Positions 24,221 through 34,939 are shown, counted from the first letter of the stretch. The stretch: DNA of 64,000 bases from Thalassovita taeanensis (GCF_900110775.1 NZ_FOEP01000015.1:1-64000); one strand, 5' to 3'. Program-made: numbers and translations. Notes: a model not told the origin generated them from the sequence alone.

Positions 24221-27200
24221 TGCGCAATGAGGCAACCGAGCGGCAGGTTCAAGCCGCACGCCCCGACAGCTCGACCTGGCTTTCTGCTAATGCCGGTTCC
24301 GGTAAAACCCGCGTTCTGACAGATCGTGTCGCCCGGCTGCTGCTGGAAAAGGTGCAGCCACAGCATATTCTTTGCCTGACCTATACCAAGGCCGCAGCGA
24401 GTGAGATGCAGAACCGGTTGTTCAAGCGGCTGGGTGAATGGGCCATGCTGGAGAACGCCAAGCTGCGCGAGCAGCTATTGGAACTGGGCGTTCCCGGCGG
24501 CATCAGCGAAGATGATTTGCGAAATGCGCGCACCTTATTTGCTCGTGCGATCGAAACACCCGGCGGGCTGAAAATCCAGACGATCCACTCGTTTTGCTCG
24601 TCTTTGCTTCGGCGATTCCCGCTTGAGGCCCGCGTTAGCCCGCAGTTTTCAGAAATGGAAGATCGAGCCGCGGCGTTGCTACGGGCCGAAATCGTGCAAG
24701 AGATGGCCGATGGCCCGGATCGCCAAGTCGTTGAGCGCGCTGCATGGTATTTCACTGGCGAAGATTTCGAGAGTTTGACTGCCGCATTGGTCAACCGGCG
24801 CGCGCAATTGGCCGAGCCGCTGGATCGGGCCGGGTGCTTGACATTATTTGATCTGCCAGAAGATTTTGACGAGGGAGCCCTGCGCGCTCAGGTCTTTTTA
24901 GGAGACGAACAGGATCTGCTGAGCAACCTGATCCGCGCGCTTGAGGGAGGCACCGCCAACGACGTAAAGGCAGCAGACAAGCTGCGGCAGATCGCAAAGC
25001 TTGATCATCAGGCGCTGAGCGATCTCGAAGCCGTATTTCTATATGGCGAGAAAGCGAAATCACCGTATGGCGCCAAGATAGGGTCATTTCCCACAAAGAA
25101 AACACAACAATCCATGGGCACGCTTTTGCCCAAGGTTGAGGCCTGGATGCTGCGGGTTGAAAGCGCTCGCAACACGCGACTGGCGCTTGCTGCGGCACAA
25201 AAGACCGCTGCCCTGCATGATTTTGCCCGCATTTTCCTGCCCGCCTATGAGCAGAGCAAACAGCTGCGCGGTTGGTTAGATTTTGACGACCTGATCCTAA
25301 AGGCGCGGGACCTGTTGACCGACCCTGCGGTGGCCGCGTGGGTTTTGTACCGTCTGGACGGCGGGATCGACCATATTCTTGTGGACGAAGCACAAGATAC
25401 CAGTCCTGCACAATGGAAGGTCATCGAACTTCTGGCGCAGGAGTTCACAAGCGGCTCTGGTGCCAGATCAGATGTCGCACGCACGATATTTGTGGTGGGC
25501 GACAAGAAGCAGTCGATCTACTCATTTCAGGGCGCGGACCCGCGCGAATTTGACCGGATGCAGGCCGAGTTCGACGAGCGACTTGGGCATACCGATCGGC
25601 CTCTCGCATCACTGGAGCTGCAATATTCTTTCCGGTCATCCCATGCGATCCTTGATCTCGTGGATGAAACATTTCGCGGGCGCAGCGCATCGGGTTTTCA
25701 TGATGGATCCGAGCATCGCACATTCAAAAGCGATATGCCCGGTCGCGTTGATCTGTGGCCCGTGATCGAGGCCGACAACGAAAAAGATGAAGACGAATGG
25801 GATTCCCCAATTGATCGTCTTGGGCAAAAGCATCACGCTGTTCTTCTTGCTGACCGGATCGCGCAGCAGATAAAGGCGATGATCGACCGGAAAGAGCCTG
25901 TTCCAGCTGAACAGGGCAACACTGGCCGGTATGAAATGCGACCGATGACCCCCGGAGATGTGCTGATACTTGTGCAACGCCGGTCCGCCTTGTTTTCGGA
26001 AATCATCCGCGCGTGCAAAGAACAGGGGCTGGCGATTGCGGGGGCTGACCGGCTGAAGGTTGGTGCTGAACTGGCCGTGCGAGACCTTGCGGCACTGATG
26101 TCATTTCTTGCGACACCCGAAGACAGTTTGTCGTTGGCAGTTGCGCTAAAGTCCCCACTGTTCGGCTGGAACGAGCAACAGTTGTTTAATCTGGCACATG
26201 GGCGCATCGAAATTCATTTGTGGGAAACCCTGCGCCGTCGTCGTGAAGAGTTTCCTAGTGTCATGGCGGTGCTGGATGATCTGCGCCGAAACACGGATTT
26301 TCTGCGCCCCTTCGATCTGATCGAACGCATCTTGACCCGCCACGATGGCCGCCGAAAATTGCTGGCGCGGTTGGGAAGCGAGGCTGAAGATGGGATCGAC
26401 GCGTTTCTGGCGCAGGCCCTTTCATATGAGCGTAGCGCCATTCCCAGTCTGACCGGGTTTTTGCAGTGGATGGAAACGGACGATCTTGAAATCAAACGTC
26501 AAATGGACAGCGCGGGCGACCGGATCCGAGTGATGACAGTGCATGGCGCCAAGGGCCTTGAGGCGCCGGTCGTGATACTGCCCGACACAGGGAAACGGAC
26601 GGTGCAGGTTCGGGATGAAATCCTGACGCACCAAGGCACGGTGCTGTGGAAAACAGCAAGCGGTCAGATGCCGGACCTGTTGCGGCAGGCGCGGGATGAG
26701 ATGATTGCAGCGCAAGAGGCTGAGCGTGATCGGCTGCTATATGTCGCCATGACCCGTGCGGAAAAATGGCTGATTGTGGCTGCTGCGGGCGAATTGGGCA
26801 GCGACGGACAAAGCTGGCACGACAAAATAGGCTCGGCAATGCAGCGATTGGGGGCAGAGATCACGGAGTTTCCTTTCGGTCCGGGATTGCGGATCAGCCA
26901 TGGCGATTGGTCCGGGCCAGTGCGTGCCGCCACGGATATGCACGAATTGCCAGACCCAGTCCTTCCGGATTTCGCAACGTGCCCCGCACGTCTTCCAGAG
27001 CCTGCTGTCGCAACGCTTAGCCCCTCTGACCTGGGCGGTGCCAAGGCCTTGCCGGGTGAGGCCGGGCTGGACGAAGACGCGGCGAAGCTGAGGGGGCGGC
27101 TGATCCATACTCTGTTGGAGTATCTACCCACCGCACCAAAACAGGATTGGCCGGATCTGGCACAACGTCTGTTGCAGGCCGAGGCTGACCCTTTCGAGGG

Positions 27201-27597
27201 CGCCGATCTCCCATCTCTTTTGTCCGAATCGATACAGGTTCTTTCAAACCCTGTGTTGGCTCATCTTTTCGATCCTTCAGCGCTGGCCGAAGTTCCGGTT
27301 TCGGCCAATATCTCTGGCTTGGGTGGTCGCCGTGTACACGGTGTAATCGATCGGCTGCTGATTTCAGAGAAATCGGTTCTGGCGGTAGATTTCAAATCCA
27401 ATGCGATTGTGCCTTCTTCAGCCACGCTGTGTCCTGATGGTTTGCTGCGGCAGATGGGGGCTTATGTCCATGCGCTGGCACAGATTTATCCCGGTCGGGA
27501 GATCAAGACCGCGATCCTGTGGACCCGAACCGCGACACTTATGGACCTGCCGCACGATCTTGTGACTGCGGCACTGGAAGCCACTAGCCTGTCTTGA
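24220..27597 (+). CDS. addA: Double-strand break repair helicase AddA
   Basis: This 1125-residue UvrD-family helicase-nuclease is the active motor of AddAB. Helicase motifs seen are ANAGSGKT at 23-30, the motif Ia region [28 protein letters not shown], the Walker [46 protein letters not shown] and [13 protein letters not shown]. The C-terminal nuclease domain shows GVIDRLL and VDFKSN. I start it at the ATG at 24220, overlapping the addB stop, rather than at the in-frame ATG at 24178. trxA follows after 56 bases. Confidence 0.96.
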   Translation: MRNEATERQVQAARPDSSTWLSANAGSGKTRVLTDRVARLLLEKVQPQHILCLTYTKAAASEMQNRLFKRLGEWAMLENAKLREQLLELGVPGGISEDDLRNARTLFARAIETPGGLKIQTIHSFCSSLLRRFPLEARVSPQFSEMEDRAAALLRAEIVQEMADGPDRQVVERAAWYFTGEDFESLTAALVNRRAQLAEPLDRAGCLTLFDLPEDFDEGALRAQVFLGDEQDLLSNLIRALEGGTANDVKAADKLRQIAKLDHQALSDLEAVFLYGEKAKSPYGAKIGSFPTKKTQQSMGTLLPKVEAWMLRVESARNTRLALAAAQKTAALHDFARIFLPAYEQSKQLRGWLDFDDLILKARDLLTDPAVAAWVLYRLDGGIDHILVDEAQDTSPAQWKVIELLAQEFTSGSGARSDVARTIFVVGDKKQSIYSFQGADPREFDRMQAEFDERLGHTDRPLASLELQYSFRSSHAILDLVDETFRGRSASGFHDGSEHRTFKSDMPGRVDLWPVIEADNEKDEDEWDSPIDRLGQKHHAVLLADRIAQQIKAMIDRKEPVPAEQGNTGRYEMRPMTPGDVLILVQRRSALFSEIIRACKEQGLAIAGADRLKVGAELAVRDLAALMSFLATPEDSLSLAVALKSPLFGWNEQQLFNLAHGRIEIHLWETLRRRREEFPSVMAVLDDLRRNTDFLRPFDLIERILTRHDGRRKLLARLGSEAEDGIDAFLAQALSYERSAIPSLTGFLQWMETDDLEIKRQMDSAGDRIRVMTVHGAKGLEAPVVILPDTGKRTVQVRDEILTHQGTVLWKTASGQMPDLLRQARDEMIAAQEAERDRLLYVAMTRAEKWLIVAAAGELGSDGQSWHDKIGSAMQRLGAEITEFPFGPGLRISHGDWSGPVRAATDMHELPDPVLPDFATCPARLPEPAVATLSPSDLGGAKALPGEAGLDEDAAKLRGRLIHTLLEYLPTAPKQDWPDLAQRLLQAEADPFEGADLPSLLSESIQVLSNPVLAHLFDPSALAEVPVSANISGLGGRRVHGVIDRLLISEKSVLAVDFKSNAIVPSSATLCPDGLLRQMGAYVHALAQIYPGREIKTAILWTRTATLMDLPHDLVTAALEATSLS

Positions 27598-27653
27598 CGC
27601 TGACCGGATCGACCCATAGGTTTCTTCCAAACCCATCTTTCAGGAGAAAGCCA

Positions 27654-27974
27654 ATGGCCACCGTTGCCGTCACCGACGATACCTTCGACGCCGAAGTGAA
27701 AAATTCAGACATCCCCGTTGTGGTGGATTTCTGGGCCGAATGGTGCGGTCCATGCAAACAGATCGGTCCGTCGCTGGAAGAATTGGCGATAGAATTTGAA
27801 GGCAAAGTCAAGATTGCCAAAGTGGACGTTGACAGCAACCCCAACGCCGCCGCGGCAATGGGCGTACGCGGCATTCCCGCGCTGTTCATCTTCAAAGACG
27901 GTCAGGTTGTGTCAAACCGCGCCGGCGCCGCGCCCAAAGCGGCGCTTCAAAGCTGGATCAAAGAGTCGATCTGA
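27654..27974 (+). CDS. trxA: Thioredoxin
   Basis: This 106-residue cytoplasmic thioredoxin has the active site Trp-Cys31-Gly-Pro-Cys34 (AEWCGPCK), the buried Asp in VVVDFWA, cis-proline in GIPALFIF and the terminal helix. It reduces protein disulfides such as those in ribonucleotide reductase and MsrA. The ATG at 27654 has AGGAGA upstream; longer in-frame extensions are rejected because the family start is MATVAV. Although it follows addA, the 56-base gap and strong ribosome binding site suggest it is also transcribed on its own. Confidence 0.97.
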   Translation: MATVAVTDDTFDAEVKNSDIPVVVDFWAEWCGPCKQIGPSLEELAIEFEGKVKIAKVDVDSNPNAAAAMGVRGIPALFIFKDGQVVSNRAGAAPKAALQSWIKESI

Positions 27975-27998
27975 TCCTTCGCTGCTGAATGATTTGGA

Positions 27999-28028
27999 AA
28001 ACCCCGGCCTTCGCTCCGGGGTTTTTTA
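27999..28028 (+). terminator. Intrinsic terminator of the tsaE-trxA operon
   Basis: ACCCCGG (28001-28007) pairs with CCGGGGT (28016-28022) across a short loop and is followed by six T residues. The T-tract overlaps the stop codon (TAA, complement at 28026-28028) of the convergent glycosyltransferase-like gene. Confidence 0.9.
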
Positions 28029-28937
28029 TATTGGCCAACCACCGCGGCGCAGCGCGGCATGGATTTTGTGTTCGGCTTCAGGCCGACCCGCATTGATCGA
28101 CATCTCTTGCCAAAACCACCACAGATAGGCTGCAAAATCGGGCAGGGGAGCGGACATGGCACGAAACGCCTCGTCGCGGCCCAAGTCAAACACGTTGGCG
28201 GCGATATGATGGAAATCAACCCGCGCAAACAGGATGCAGGGTTTACCGAAGAAATACCCGTTGAAGGCCGCGCTGGAGTTCTGTGTCACGACGTAGTCGC
28301 AGCGCGCCAACATTTCTTCCATTCCGCCGGTTTGCAAACTTAGTCGTGGAAACCGTGCGCAAAGCGCGTCAAGCCCAGCCAGTTCCGAGGCGGAGTAGAC
28401 CTCGTTGGGGTGAAGCGTGGCGAACACGCGACGGACAGGATCATGCTGTAACACCGCAGCCAGCATTTCCATGGGTGAGCAGGTCTGAAAAGATCGTCGC
28501 TCGCTCAGGCGGCCCTGAAGCGGAACATAGACCAGACCATCATGGCTGATCTGTCCCAACGCATCGCCAAACAATCGCTTTTGCCAAAATTTATAGAAAC
28601 GTCGCGCCTCGTCGGGGTTCACTGCTTCGTCATCAAAGGGTGTTTTTGCCGATCGCCACTCCCACCGTTTTGCGCCGCTTTCAATTTGCCAAAACGGATA
28701 GTGATACGCGCGCCGAAACGTCAAGGAGCGCGGGCCTGTTGGGTCGCTCATATGGTACAGCGAATACCCCTCGTGCTCCGTTGTGCGCTCGCTAAGACTG
28801 TTTCCGCAGAATTCGACAGCAAGCCCGGACAGACGAGCCACGTCGGCGATCTTGTTTATAAAATTGTGGTCCCCGGCCTCAGCACGGTATTTCAGGCTCG
28901 GTTCAAGGAAAATGCGCAATATTCTGTCGTCACTCAT
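28026..28937 (-). CDS. Capsule-type glycosyltransferase-like protein
   Basis: This 303-residue soluble protein has features like capsule polysaccharide biosynthesis (KpsS/KpsC-type) proteins: DGLVYVPLQGRLSERRSF, then VFATLHPNE and the CDYVVTQNSSAAFNGYFFGKPCILF block, which resembles their nucleotide-sugar-binding motif. KpsS and KpsC are Kdo transferases, but this assignment is by motif resemblance only. The likely start is the ATG at 28937. The in-frame extension to 29426 runs antisense through hslV and is rejected. It is isolated: convergent with trxA and divergent from hslV, with no capsule genes nearby. Confidence 0.5.
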   Translation of the reverse strand: MSDDRILRIFLEPSLKYRAEAGDHNFINKIADVARLSGLAVEFCGNSLSERTTEHEGYSLYHMSDPTGPRSLTFRRAYHYPFWQIESGAKRWEWRSAKTPFDDEAVNPDEARRFYKFWQKRLFGDALGQISHDGLVYVPLQGRLSERRSFQTCSPMEMLAAVLQHDPVRRVFATLHPNEVYSASELAGLDALCARFPRLSLQTGGMEEMLARCDYVVTQNSSAAFNGYFFGKPCILFARVDFHHIAANVFDLGRDEAFRAMSAPLPDFAAYLWWFWQEMSINAGRPEAEHKIHAALRRGGWPI

Positions 28938-29036
28938 GACGGATACGCTAGCAACCGACCGCCGCGCAAACAAGGCCAACCCTTGTGCGCCCCGCCCGCA
29001 GGTTCCATATAAGCCAGCAATGACAGGAGAGCGCGT

Positions 29037-29594
29037 ATGGCAGAAGATCAGTTTCCCGGTTGGCACGGCACGACAATTATTGGCGTCAAAAAAGACGGTC
29101 AGGTTGTGATCGCAGGCGACGGGCAAGTGTCGCTTGGGCAGACTGTGATCAAGGGCACTGCACGCAAGGTGCGCCGCCTGACCCCCGGCGGGCACGCGAT
29201 CGTCGCAGGGTTTGCCGGATCGACTGCCGATGCATTTACCCTGCTTGAACGTCTGGAAACCAAACTTGAAGCCACGCCAGGTCAACTGGCCCGCGCCAGT
29301 GTTGAGCTGGCCAAAGACTGGCGCACCGATAAATACCTGCAAAAGCTTGAAGCCATGCTGATCGTCAGCGATGGCACCGATATTTTTGTCATCACCGGGG
29401 CAGGGGATGTTCTGGAGCCCGAACATGACGTGACGGCGATCGGCTCGGGCGGCAACTACGCTCTGGCTGCAGCGCGCGCACTGATGGACAGCGAATTGAG
29501 CGCCGAACAGATCGCCCGCAAAGCAATGGCGATTGCCGCCGATATCTGCGTCTATACCAATGGCAACCTGACCGTGGAAAGCATCAGCAAATGA
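29037..29594 (+). CDS. hslV: HslV protease subunit
   Basis: HslV is the threonine peptidase of the two-component HslUV (ClpQY) degradation machine. The 185-residue protein has a short propeptide, [11 protein letters not shown], before the catalytic Thr12 (TTIIGVKK), the [12 protein letters not shown] segment and the [15 protein letters not shown] signature. The N-terminal residues must be removed to free the catalytic Thr; extended HslV N termini of this sort are common in alphaproteobacteria. AGGAGA precedes the ATG. It overlaps hslU by four bases. Confidence 0.96.
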   Translation: MAEDQFPGWHGTTIIGVKKDGQVVIAGDGQVSLGQTVIKGTARKVRRLTPGGHAIVAGFAGSTADAFTLLERLETKLEATPGQLARASVELAKDWRTDKYLQKLEAMLIVSDGTDIFVITGAGDVLEPEHDVTAIGSGGNYALAAARALMDSELSAEQIARKAMAIAADICVYTNGNLTVESISK

Positions 29595-30898
29595 CCGATC
29601 TGACCCCCCGCGAAATCGTCAGCGAACTTGACCGCTTTATCATCGGACAGGCCGACGCCAAACGCGCCGTTGCTGTCGCCCTGCGTAACCGCTGGCGCCG
29701 CAAGCAGTTGTCGGACGATCTGCGCGACGAGGTATATCCCAAAAACATTCTGATGATCGGACCGACCGGTGTTGGCAAAACCGAAATCAGCCGCCGTTTG
29801 GCGAAGCTTGCCCGCGCGCCTTTCATCAAAGTTGAGGCCACCAAATTTACCGAGGTCGGGTATGTCGGTCGTGATGTCGAACAGATCATCCGCGATCTGA
29901 TTGACAGCGCCATTGCCATGGTCCGCGACACCATGCGCGACGAGGTAAAAGCCAACGCTCAGCGGGCTGCCGAAGAACGCGTGATCACGGCCATTGCCGG
30001 CGAAGATGCGCGCGAAGGCACACGCGACCTGTTTCGCAAGAAGCTCAAAACCGGCGAACTGGACGACACCGTGATCGAGCTGGACTTGGCCGACAGCTCC
30101 AACCCGATGCCGATGATGGACATTCCCGGTCAGCCCGGCGGCCAGATGGGCATGATGAACTTGGGTGACATTTTCGGCAAAGCCTTCGGCGGGCGCACTG
30201 TGCGGCGCAAGATGACCGTTGCGGAAAGCTATGAAGTTCTGATCGGCGAAGAGGCAGACAAGCTTTTGGACGACGAAACCGTTAGTCGCGCCGCAGTTGA
30301 AGCGGTCGAACAGAACGGCATTGTTTTTCTTGATGAAATTGACAAGGTTTGCGCCCGAGCAGAGGCGCGTGGCGGCGATGTGTCCCGCGAAGGTGTGCAG
30401 CGTGACTTGCTTCCGTTGATCGAAGGCACCACGGTTTCCACGAAATACGGGCCGGTGAAAACCGACCATATCCTGTTCATCGCCTCCGGGGCATTTCATA
30501 TCGCAAAGCCCTCGGACTTGCTGCCGGAACTGCAGGGGCGTCTGCCAATCCGGGTGGAACTGCGCGCGTTGACCGAGGATGATTTTGTACGCATCCTGAC
30601 GGAAACCGACAATGCGCTGACGCTGCAATATACCGCGCTGATGGCAACCGAAGAGGTGATCGTAAACTTCGCCCCCGATGGCATCGCGGCGCTGGCAAAG
30701 ATCGCGGCAGACGTGAATCAGTCAGTCGAAAACATCGGTGCCCGGCGTCTCTATACTGTTATGGAGCGGGTGTTCGAAGAGCTGTCTTTCAACGCGCCCG
30801 ACCGTTCCGGCCAGCAGGTGACTGTCGACCGTGACTTTGTTGACGCAAACCTTGGCGAATTGCTGAAATCATCCGACCTCAGCCGATATGTGCTCTAG
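29591..30898 (+). CDS. hslU: HslU ATPase subunit
   Basis: HslU is the AAA+ unfoldase that feeds substrates to HslV. The 435-residue protein has the Walker A motif GPTGVGKTE at 57-65, the family sequence [16 protein letters not shown], the intermediate I-domain with its methionine/glycine-rich stretch, the Walker B region [10 protein letters not shown] and sensor-2 at [12 protein letters not shown]. The C-terminal tail (DLSRYVL) inserts into HslV. ATGA overlap with hslV ensures coupled synthesis. Heat-shock control is expected, but no convincing sigma-32 promoter was identified upstream of hslV. Confidence 0.97.
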   Translation: MTDLTPREIVSELDRFIIGQADAKRAVAVALRNRWRRKQLSDDLRDEVYPKNILMIGPTGVGKTEISRRLAKLARAPFIKVEATKFTEVGYVGRDVEQIIRDLIDSAIAMVRDTMRDEVKANAQRAAEERVITAIAGEDAREGTRDLFRKKLKTGELDDTVIELDLADSSNPMPMMDIPGQPGGQMGMMNLGDIFGKAFGGRTVRRKMTVAESYEVLIGEEADKLLDDETVSRAAVEAVEQNGIVFLDEIDKVCARAEARGGDVSREGVQRDLLPLIEGTTVSTKYGPVKTDHILFIASGAFHIAKPSDLLPELQGRLPIRVELRALTEDDFVRILTETDNALTLQYTALMATEEVIVNFAPDGIAALAKIAADVNQSVENIGARRLYTVMERVFEELSFNAPDRSGQQVTVDRDFVDANLGELLKSSDLSRYVL

Positions 30899-30953
30899 CA
30901 CAGCGCCGCATTGACCTGTATTCCCGCCGTGACTGTGTTGCGGAGGATCTCTG

Positions 30954-32060
30954 GTGCGATCAGCAGGTGTGTTATTCGCTGCTCTTTTTCTACTCACCGC
31001 CTGCGCCGACCGCGCAAGGGTCATCGTTGTGCCCGAAGCGGCAGAGTTGGGCACCGTTGTGCGCACTTATGTGGCCAGCCTGCGCGCGCCTACTGACGAA
31101 GGTTGGTTTGGCCCCGAGCGCAGCGAAACCCTCAGCTTTGCCGCCGTAGATGTCGCGATTCCACCAAACCATGTCGACGGCAAGATCCGCGTAAACCACC
31201 GGCGGGCAGATCCCTCGCGTGAGTTCACGGTGACCGGACGCCAAAACTATGGTGATGACGGTGCTTTCCGTCGCGCCATTTCTACCGCGCTCAAAGCACA
31301 ATCTGCGAATGAGCGGGATGTGTTCATCTACGTACATGGCTATAATAATAGCTTCCTTGACGGGCTGTTCCGTACCGCGCAGATCAAGCACGACTTCGAT
31401 CTTCCCGGTCTTGCAGTGCATTATTCCTGGCCGAGCATGGCCAATCCGCTTGCCTATACATATGATCGCGACAGCGTGCTTTTCGCCCGTGACGGCTTGG
31501 AGCATATGCTCAAAGAGGTCGCCGCCGCCGGCCCGCGTCGGATCGTTCTGGTCGGCCACTCGCTGGGCACGATGCTGGTGATGGAGACCCTGCGACAGAT
31601 CGAAATCGCGACCCCAGGCTGGTCCGACCGGGTACTGGGCGGTGTGGTGTTGATCTCGCCCGACCTTGATGTTGAGGTGTTCAAGACGCAGGCGCACCGC
31701 ATGCGGCATCTGCCACAACCCTTTGCAATCTTTGTCTCTTCGCGAGACCGCGCCCTGCAGCTTTCGGGCCGGATCAATGGCGATGGGCAGCGACTGGGCG
31801 CACTGACCGATGCAAGCGTACTCGAGGAACTTCCGGTGATGCTGGTCGATGTCAGCGAATTTTCTGCTCAAGAGGGCGGAACTCGCCACTTCACCGTGGG
31901 CACCTCGCCACTTCTGATCTCGCTTCTCAGTGACAGTGGCGCTCTTAGCGACACGTTCCAATCCGACCAAGCCGGTAAATCGGGCTTGTTGCCCGGTACA
32001 GTCATTACCGCGAAGAACGCAACGCAGCTGATCTTGTCGCCGCTTCTTCTGATCAATTAA
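30954..32060 (+). CDS. Alpha/beta-hydrolase lipoprotein (DUF900)
   Basis: This 368-residue protein starts at a GTG (30954) and has a lipoprotein signal ending in the lipobox LLTAC, so it should be anchored to a membrane facing the periplasm. The hydrolase core shows DVFIYVHGYNNSF, the nucleophile elbow GHSLG, and a later LISPDLDVEVF with the acid region, as in DUF900 proteins. The substrate is unknown; related proteins are annotated as esterases. It lies 55 bases after hslU on the same strand and ends just before convergent smr. Confidence 0.8.
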   Translation: MRSAGVLFAALFLLTACADRARVIVVPEAAELGTVVRTYVASLRAPTDEGWFGPERSETLSFAAVDVAIPPNHVDGKIRVNHRRADPSREFTVTGRQNYGDDGAFRRAISTALKAQSANERDVFIYVHGYNNSFLDGLFRTAQIKHDFDLPGLAVHYSWPSMANPLAYTYDRDSVLFARDGLEHMLKEVAAAGPRRIVLVGHSLGTMLVMETLRQIEIATPGWSDRVLGGVVLISPDLDVEVFKTQAHRMRHLPQPFAIFVSSRDRALQLSGRINGDGQRLGALTDASVLEELPVMLVDVSEFSAQEGGTRHFTVGTSPLLISLLSDSGALSDTFQSDQAGKSGLLPGTVITAKNATQLILSPLLLIN

Positions 32061-32090
32061 GGGCTGTGCTGCCTGCGTACCGGCGGCACG

Positions 32091-32672
32091 CTACCCGCGG
32101 CGCCGGAGGTAAACGTAGTACGCGCCCGTGCCGCCGTGGCTCAGGTGTGCCTCACTTACCTGCAAGACCACTGCGGAAAGCGGCGGCATCATTAGCCACT
32201 GCGGAACGTTGTGCTTCAATACTCCGCGACGGATCGGAATGGGGCCATCATCCTCTTTGGTTTTTCCCTTGCCAGTAATAACCAGAACCAACCGTTTACC
32301 GCTGGAATGCGCGCGCAGGATAAACCCGGTCAACGCCGGATGGGCACGATCAAGGGTCATGCCATGCAGATCGATCCGCGCTTCAGGAACAAGTTTTCCG
32401 CGCTTCATTTTTCCAAAAGCCTTATGATCCATCCTTACCGGCGCCTTGGAAAGGCGTTCGGACAAACCCGGCATCAGATCATTTTGCACACCGGCTGGCT
32501 TCGACATCTGGCCGACCGTGAAGTCAGGCAGGCGCGCGCGCGGTGTTTTATGAGGTTTTGGATTTGGTTTAGGCGCTTCAAATCTCTGATGTTCTGGATG
32601 CAAGCGGTCCGCTGTTTCCGCGACCTGCCGCCAAAGCTCAACCTCGTCTGGGTGCAGACGACGGCGTGTCAT
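32091..32672 (-). CDS. Smr/MutS2 C-terminal-domain protein
   Basis: This 193-residue protein has a charged N-terminal half and a C-terminal Smr domain, with the diagnostic RIDLHGMTLDRAHPAL and VLVITGKGK motifs and a basic tail. Smr domains are nicking or RNA-cleaving endonucleases in several families; the precise target here is unknown. Its ATG overlaps the mltA stop (ATGA). The timA-mltA-smr order is recurrent in Rhodobacterales as far as I recall. Confidence 0.88.
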   Translation of the reverse strand: MTRRRLHPDEVELWRQVAETADRLHPEHQRFEAPKPNPKPHKTPRARLPDFTVGQMSKPAGVQNDLMPGLSERLSKAPVRMDHKAFGKMKRGKLVPEARIDLHGMTLDRAHPALTGFILRAHSSGKRLVLVITGKGKTKEDDGPIPIRRGVLKHNVPQWLMMPPLSAVVLQVSEAHLSHGGTGAYYVYLRRRG

Positions 32673-33703
32673 TCGCCCCCCTCCGGTAGCAAGGCAAAGG
32701 CGCGCTGAATCGGAAGAAGCACCAACATCTTTCCTGAATCGCGCAGCTTGCCCGCCACTCGACCGGCGGTATCACCGGTTCCAAGAAATATGTCGGCGCG
32801 CTGCGCCCCTTTGATGGCTGATCCAGTATCTTGAGCAATCATCAGACGGTTCATCGGCAGTTTTCCTGCCTTTTCGACCCAAACCGGAGCGCCCAATGGC
32901 GTAAATGCGGGATCAACCGCGATACTGCGCCCTTCCGTGACAGAACGGTTCATCGCCCCAAGCGGCCCTTCGTCAGCGGGCACCTGATTGACCGTTCGGA
33001 AAAAGACATACGATGGATTGTGCCGCAGCAACTCCGCCCCATCCACCGGGTTGCGGCGTACCCAGGACTTTATGACCTGTGCCGAAACCTGATGTGGTTT
33101 GTATATGCCACGCCGTATCAATTCGACACCGATCGAACGGTAGGGATGACCATTGGCACCGGCATATCCGACCCGGATGTGGCGGCCGCTGGGCAGTTTT
33201 ATCCGCCCAGACCCCTGTATCTGTAGAAAGAACAGCTCGACCGGGTCATCCACCCAAGCAATCTCCAAACCACGGCCGCGCAATGTATCAGAGGTTTCAA
33301 TCTCGCGTCGGGATAGCCAAACCGAATTTTCCCGCGCTTCGCTCGGTATCCTGTAAACGGGAAAACGAAAGCGGTCTGATGGCGCTGTATCGCCGTCAAG
33401 CTCTGGTTCGAAATAGCCGGTAAATAGGGGCTTAGTCCCATCTTGAATGAGGACCGGCCGGAAGAATAGCTCAAAAAAGGCCTTTGCGCTGCTGATATTT
33501 TGCGCCACAGCGCAAAGTGACGCCCAATCGGGATCTTCCAGATCTGGGCACGTGTTCAGAAAAACACGTAGCGCAGCATCATGGTCGTCGGCTTCCCATC
33601 CTATCAAATCCTTGAAATCAAAGATTTGATAGGTGGGCTCCGCAGAATTGGCTGATCCAGTCATTAATAAGCCTGCCAGCGCTACCGCCAGCGCCCGGAT
33701 CAT
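32669..33703 (-). CDS. mltA: Membrane-bound lytic murein transglycosylase A
   Basis: MltA cleaves peptidoglycan glycan strands to 1,6-anhydromuramyl products, in contact with the periplasmic wall. The 344-residue protein has a Sec-type signal (about residues 1-20, no lipobox Cys visible), the MltA domain with TGYFEPELDG and FFLQIQGSGRI, and the C-terminal 3D domain MIAQDTGSAIKGAQRADIFLG, carrying the catalytic Asp. Unlike E. coli MltA, this form seems secreted rather than lipidated. It is sandwiched in a coupled operon between timA and smr, with four-base overlaps on both sides. Confidence 0.93.
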   Translation of the reverse strand: MIRALAVALAGLLMTGSANSAEPTYQIFDFKDLIGWEADDHDAALRVFLNTCPDLEDPDWASLCAVAQNISSAKAFFELFFRPVLIQDGTKPLFTGYFEPELDGDTAPSDRFRFPVYRIPSEARENSVWLSRREIETSDTLRGRGLEIAWVDDPVELFFLQIQGSGRIKLPSGRHIRVGYAGANGHPYRSIGVELIRRGIYKPHQVSAQVIKSWVRRNPVDGAELLRHNPSYVFFRTVNQVPADEGPLGAMNRSVTEGRSIAVDPAFTPLGAPVWVEKAGKLPMNRLMIAQDTGSAIKGAQRADIFLGTGDTAGRVAGKLRDSGKMLVLLPIQRAFALLPEGGE

Positions 33704-34356
33704 TCGCCCGTGGCGACCAACTGCCAGTTGGGATCGTCGGTGCCCAACGTGCGGGCGAAGGTCCAGACGTCTTTCTGGCGTTTGATCTCGTTCGGTTTGC
33801 CTTCGACAACATCTCCAGCGCGGTTGCGCACAACAGAGGTCATTTCACCAACAAAGCGCACCGAAATCTCGGCCGTGTTGCCAGCGCTCAGTTCAGCGTT
33901 ATCCAGCGCCATTTCGCGCACACCGACAAATTCAGCATCAATATGCAGGCCCTGTGCCTGCCGTGCTTCGACGACCTCGGCAAAGCTTTCATAGACGTCT
34001 TGATCAAGGAAAGGCTTGATCTCGGCGAGATCTCCGCGCTCAAATCCCATCAAGATCATCTCATAGGCGCCGCGCGCGCCTTGTAGAAACTCAGCCACAT
34101 TGAAACTTGGCTCGATCCGTTTGATCGCGCCAAGCACGCGGGCTGTTTCGCTTCCTTCGGGCGCATGATCGGTGATATCGCGATCCTGACCGCCTTCGAT
34201 AACTTCAAGATTGGCACGCCGGAGAGGTTTTTCTGCGATCTTGGGGGCGGAGGGTTTTTCGAAACCATCACGCGTTCCCAGAACGCTTTTCAAACGTAAA
34301 ATCAGGAAAACCGCGATGCCGGCTAGCACCAAAAGCTGCAAAATGGGCGAGTTCAT
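33700..34356 (-). CDS. Tim44-like inner-membrane protein
   Basis: This 218-residue protein starts with a membrane segment (about residues 5-22), then a charged linker with EVIEGGQDRDI, then a Tim44/Tim45-like domain (about residues 80-218) with FNVAEFLQGARGAYEMILMGFERGD and DVYESFAEVVEARQ. It is a bacterial relative of the mitochondrial Tim44 membrane-associated import factor; in Caulobacter such a protein (TimA) sits in the inner membrane. Its function in bacteria is still open. The ATG at 34356 follows AGAGGA; longer in-frame extensions are not supported. First gene of timA-mltA-smr. Confidence 0.85.
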   Translation of the reverse strand: MNSPILQLLVLAGIAVFLILRLKSVLGTRDGFEKPSAPKIAEKPLRRANLEVIEGGQDRDITDHAPEGSETARVLGAIKRIEPSFNVAEFLQGARGAYEMILMGFERGDLAEIKPFLDQDVYESFAEVVEARQAQGLHIDAEFVGVREMALDNAELSAGNTAEISVRFVGEMTSVVRNRAGDVVEGKPNEIKRQKDVWTFARTLGTDDPNWQLVATGE

Positions 34357-34462
34357 GAAATCCTCTTGAACAGTGGGGCCATGGAAACCCCCATTACTTG
34401 ACCTTATGTAGGTGCTACTGGCGGTCAAGTCCACCGCATGCAGGCTACTGGAGGACATAGAT

Positions 34463-34939
34463 ATGTGGCTGTTTCTGGCATTTGTTGCCGTTCCGATCAT
34501 CGAGATCGCTTTGTTCATTCAGGTTGGCGGGGTGATTGGCACTTGGCCCACTTTGGGAATTGTTGTTTTGACCGCCATTCTTGGCACTTGGTTGGTGCGC
34601 GCACAGGGCCGACAGGCGATGGGGAATCTACAACGTTCATTTTCGCAGTTAAGCGATCCGACCGAGCCGTTGGCGCATGGCGCAATGGTTCTTGTTTCAG
34701 GCGTTTTATTGCTCACGCCTGGTTTTTTCACCGATGCTCTCGGGTTTGCGCTTTTGGTGCCAGGTATCAGAACTGCGGTTTTCCAATATTTTCGCAAACG
34801 TGTAAGGGTGCAGACCTTCAGCATGGGCGGGCGGGATTTTCGTCCGTCCGCTGATCCCGAAGTGATTGATGGTGAGTTTTTCGAGGTAGATCCTGTGAAA
34901 AAACCCACTCACCGCCCATCTGGCTGGACCAAGCATTGA
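34463..34939 (+). CDS. fxsA: FxsA family membrane protein
   Basis: This 158-residue protein has three to four membrane segments in its first 95 residues, opening MWLFLAFVAVPIIEIALFIQVG. It has the family block LLLTPGFFTDALGFALLVPG and a charged cytoplasmic tail. FxsA in E. coli eases exclusion of phage T7 by F plasmids; its normal role is unclear. The ATG at 34463 is preceded by GGAGGA. It is divergent from timA and 56 bases upstream of secB. Confidence 0.9.
   Translation: MWLFLAFVAVPIIEIALFIQVGGVIGTWPTLGIVVLTAILGTWLVRAQGRQAMGNLQRSFSQLSDPTEPLAHGAMVLVSGVLLLTPGFFTDALGFALLVPGIRTAVFQYFRKRVRVQTFSMGGRDFRPSADPEVIDGEFFEVDPVKKPTHRPSGWTKH

Noticed and set aside
28938-29426. In-frame N-terminal extension of the capsule-type gene
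   Set aside because: The extension runs antisense through hslV, which is certain, and does not resemble the family.
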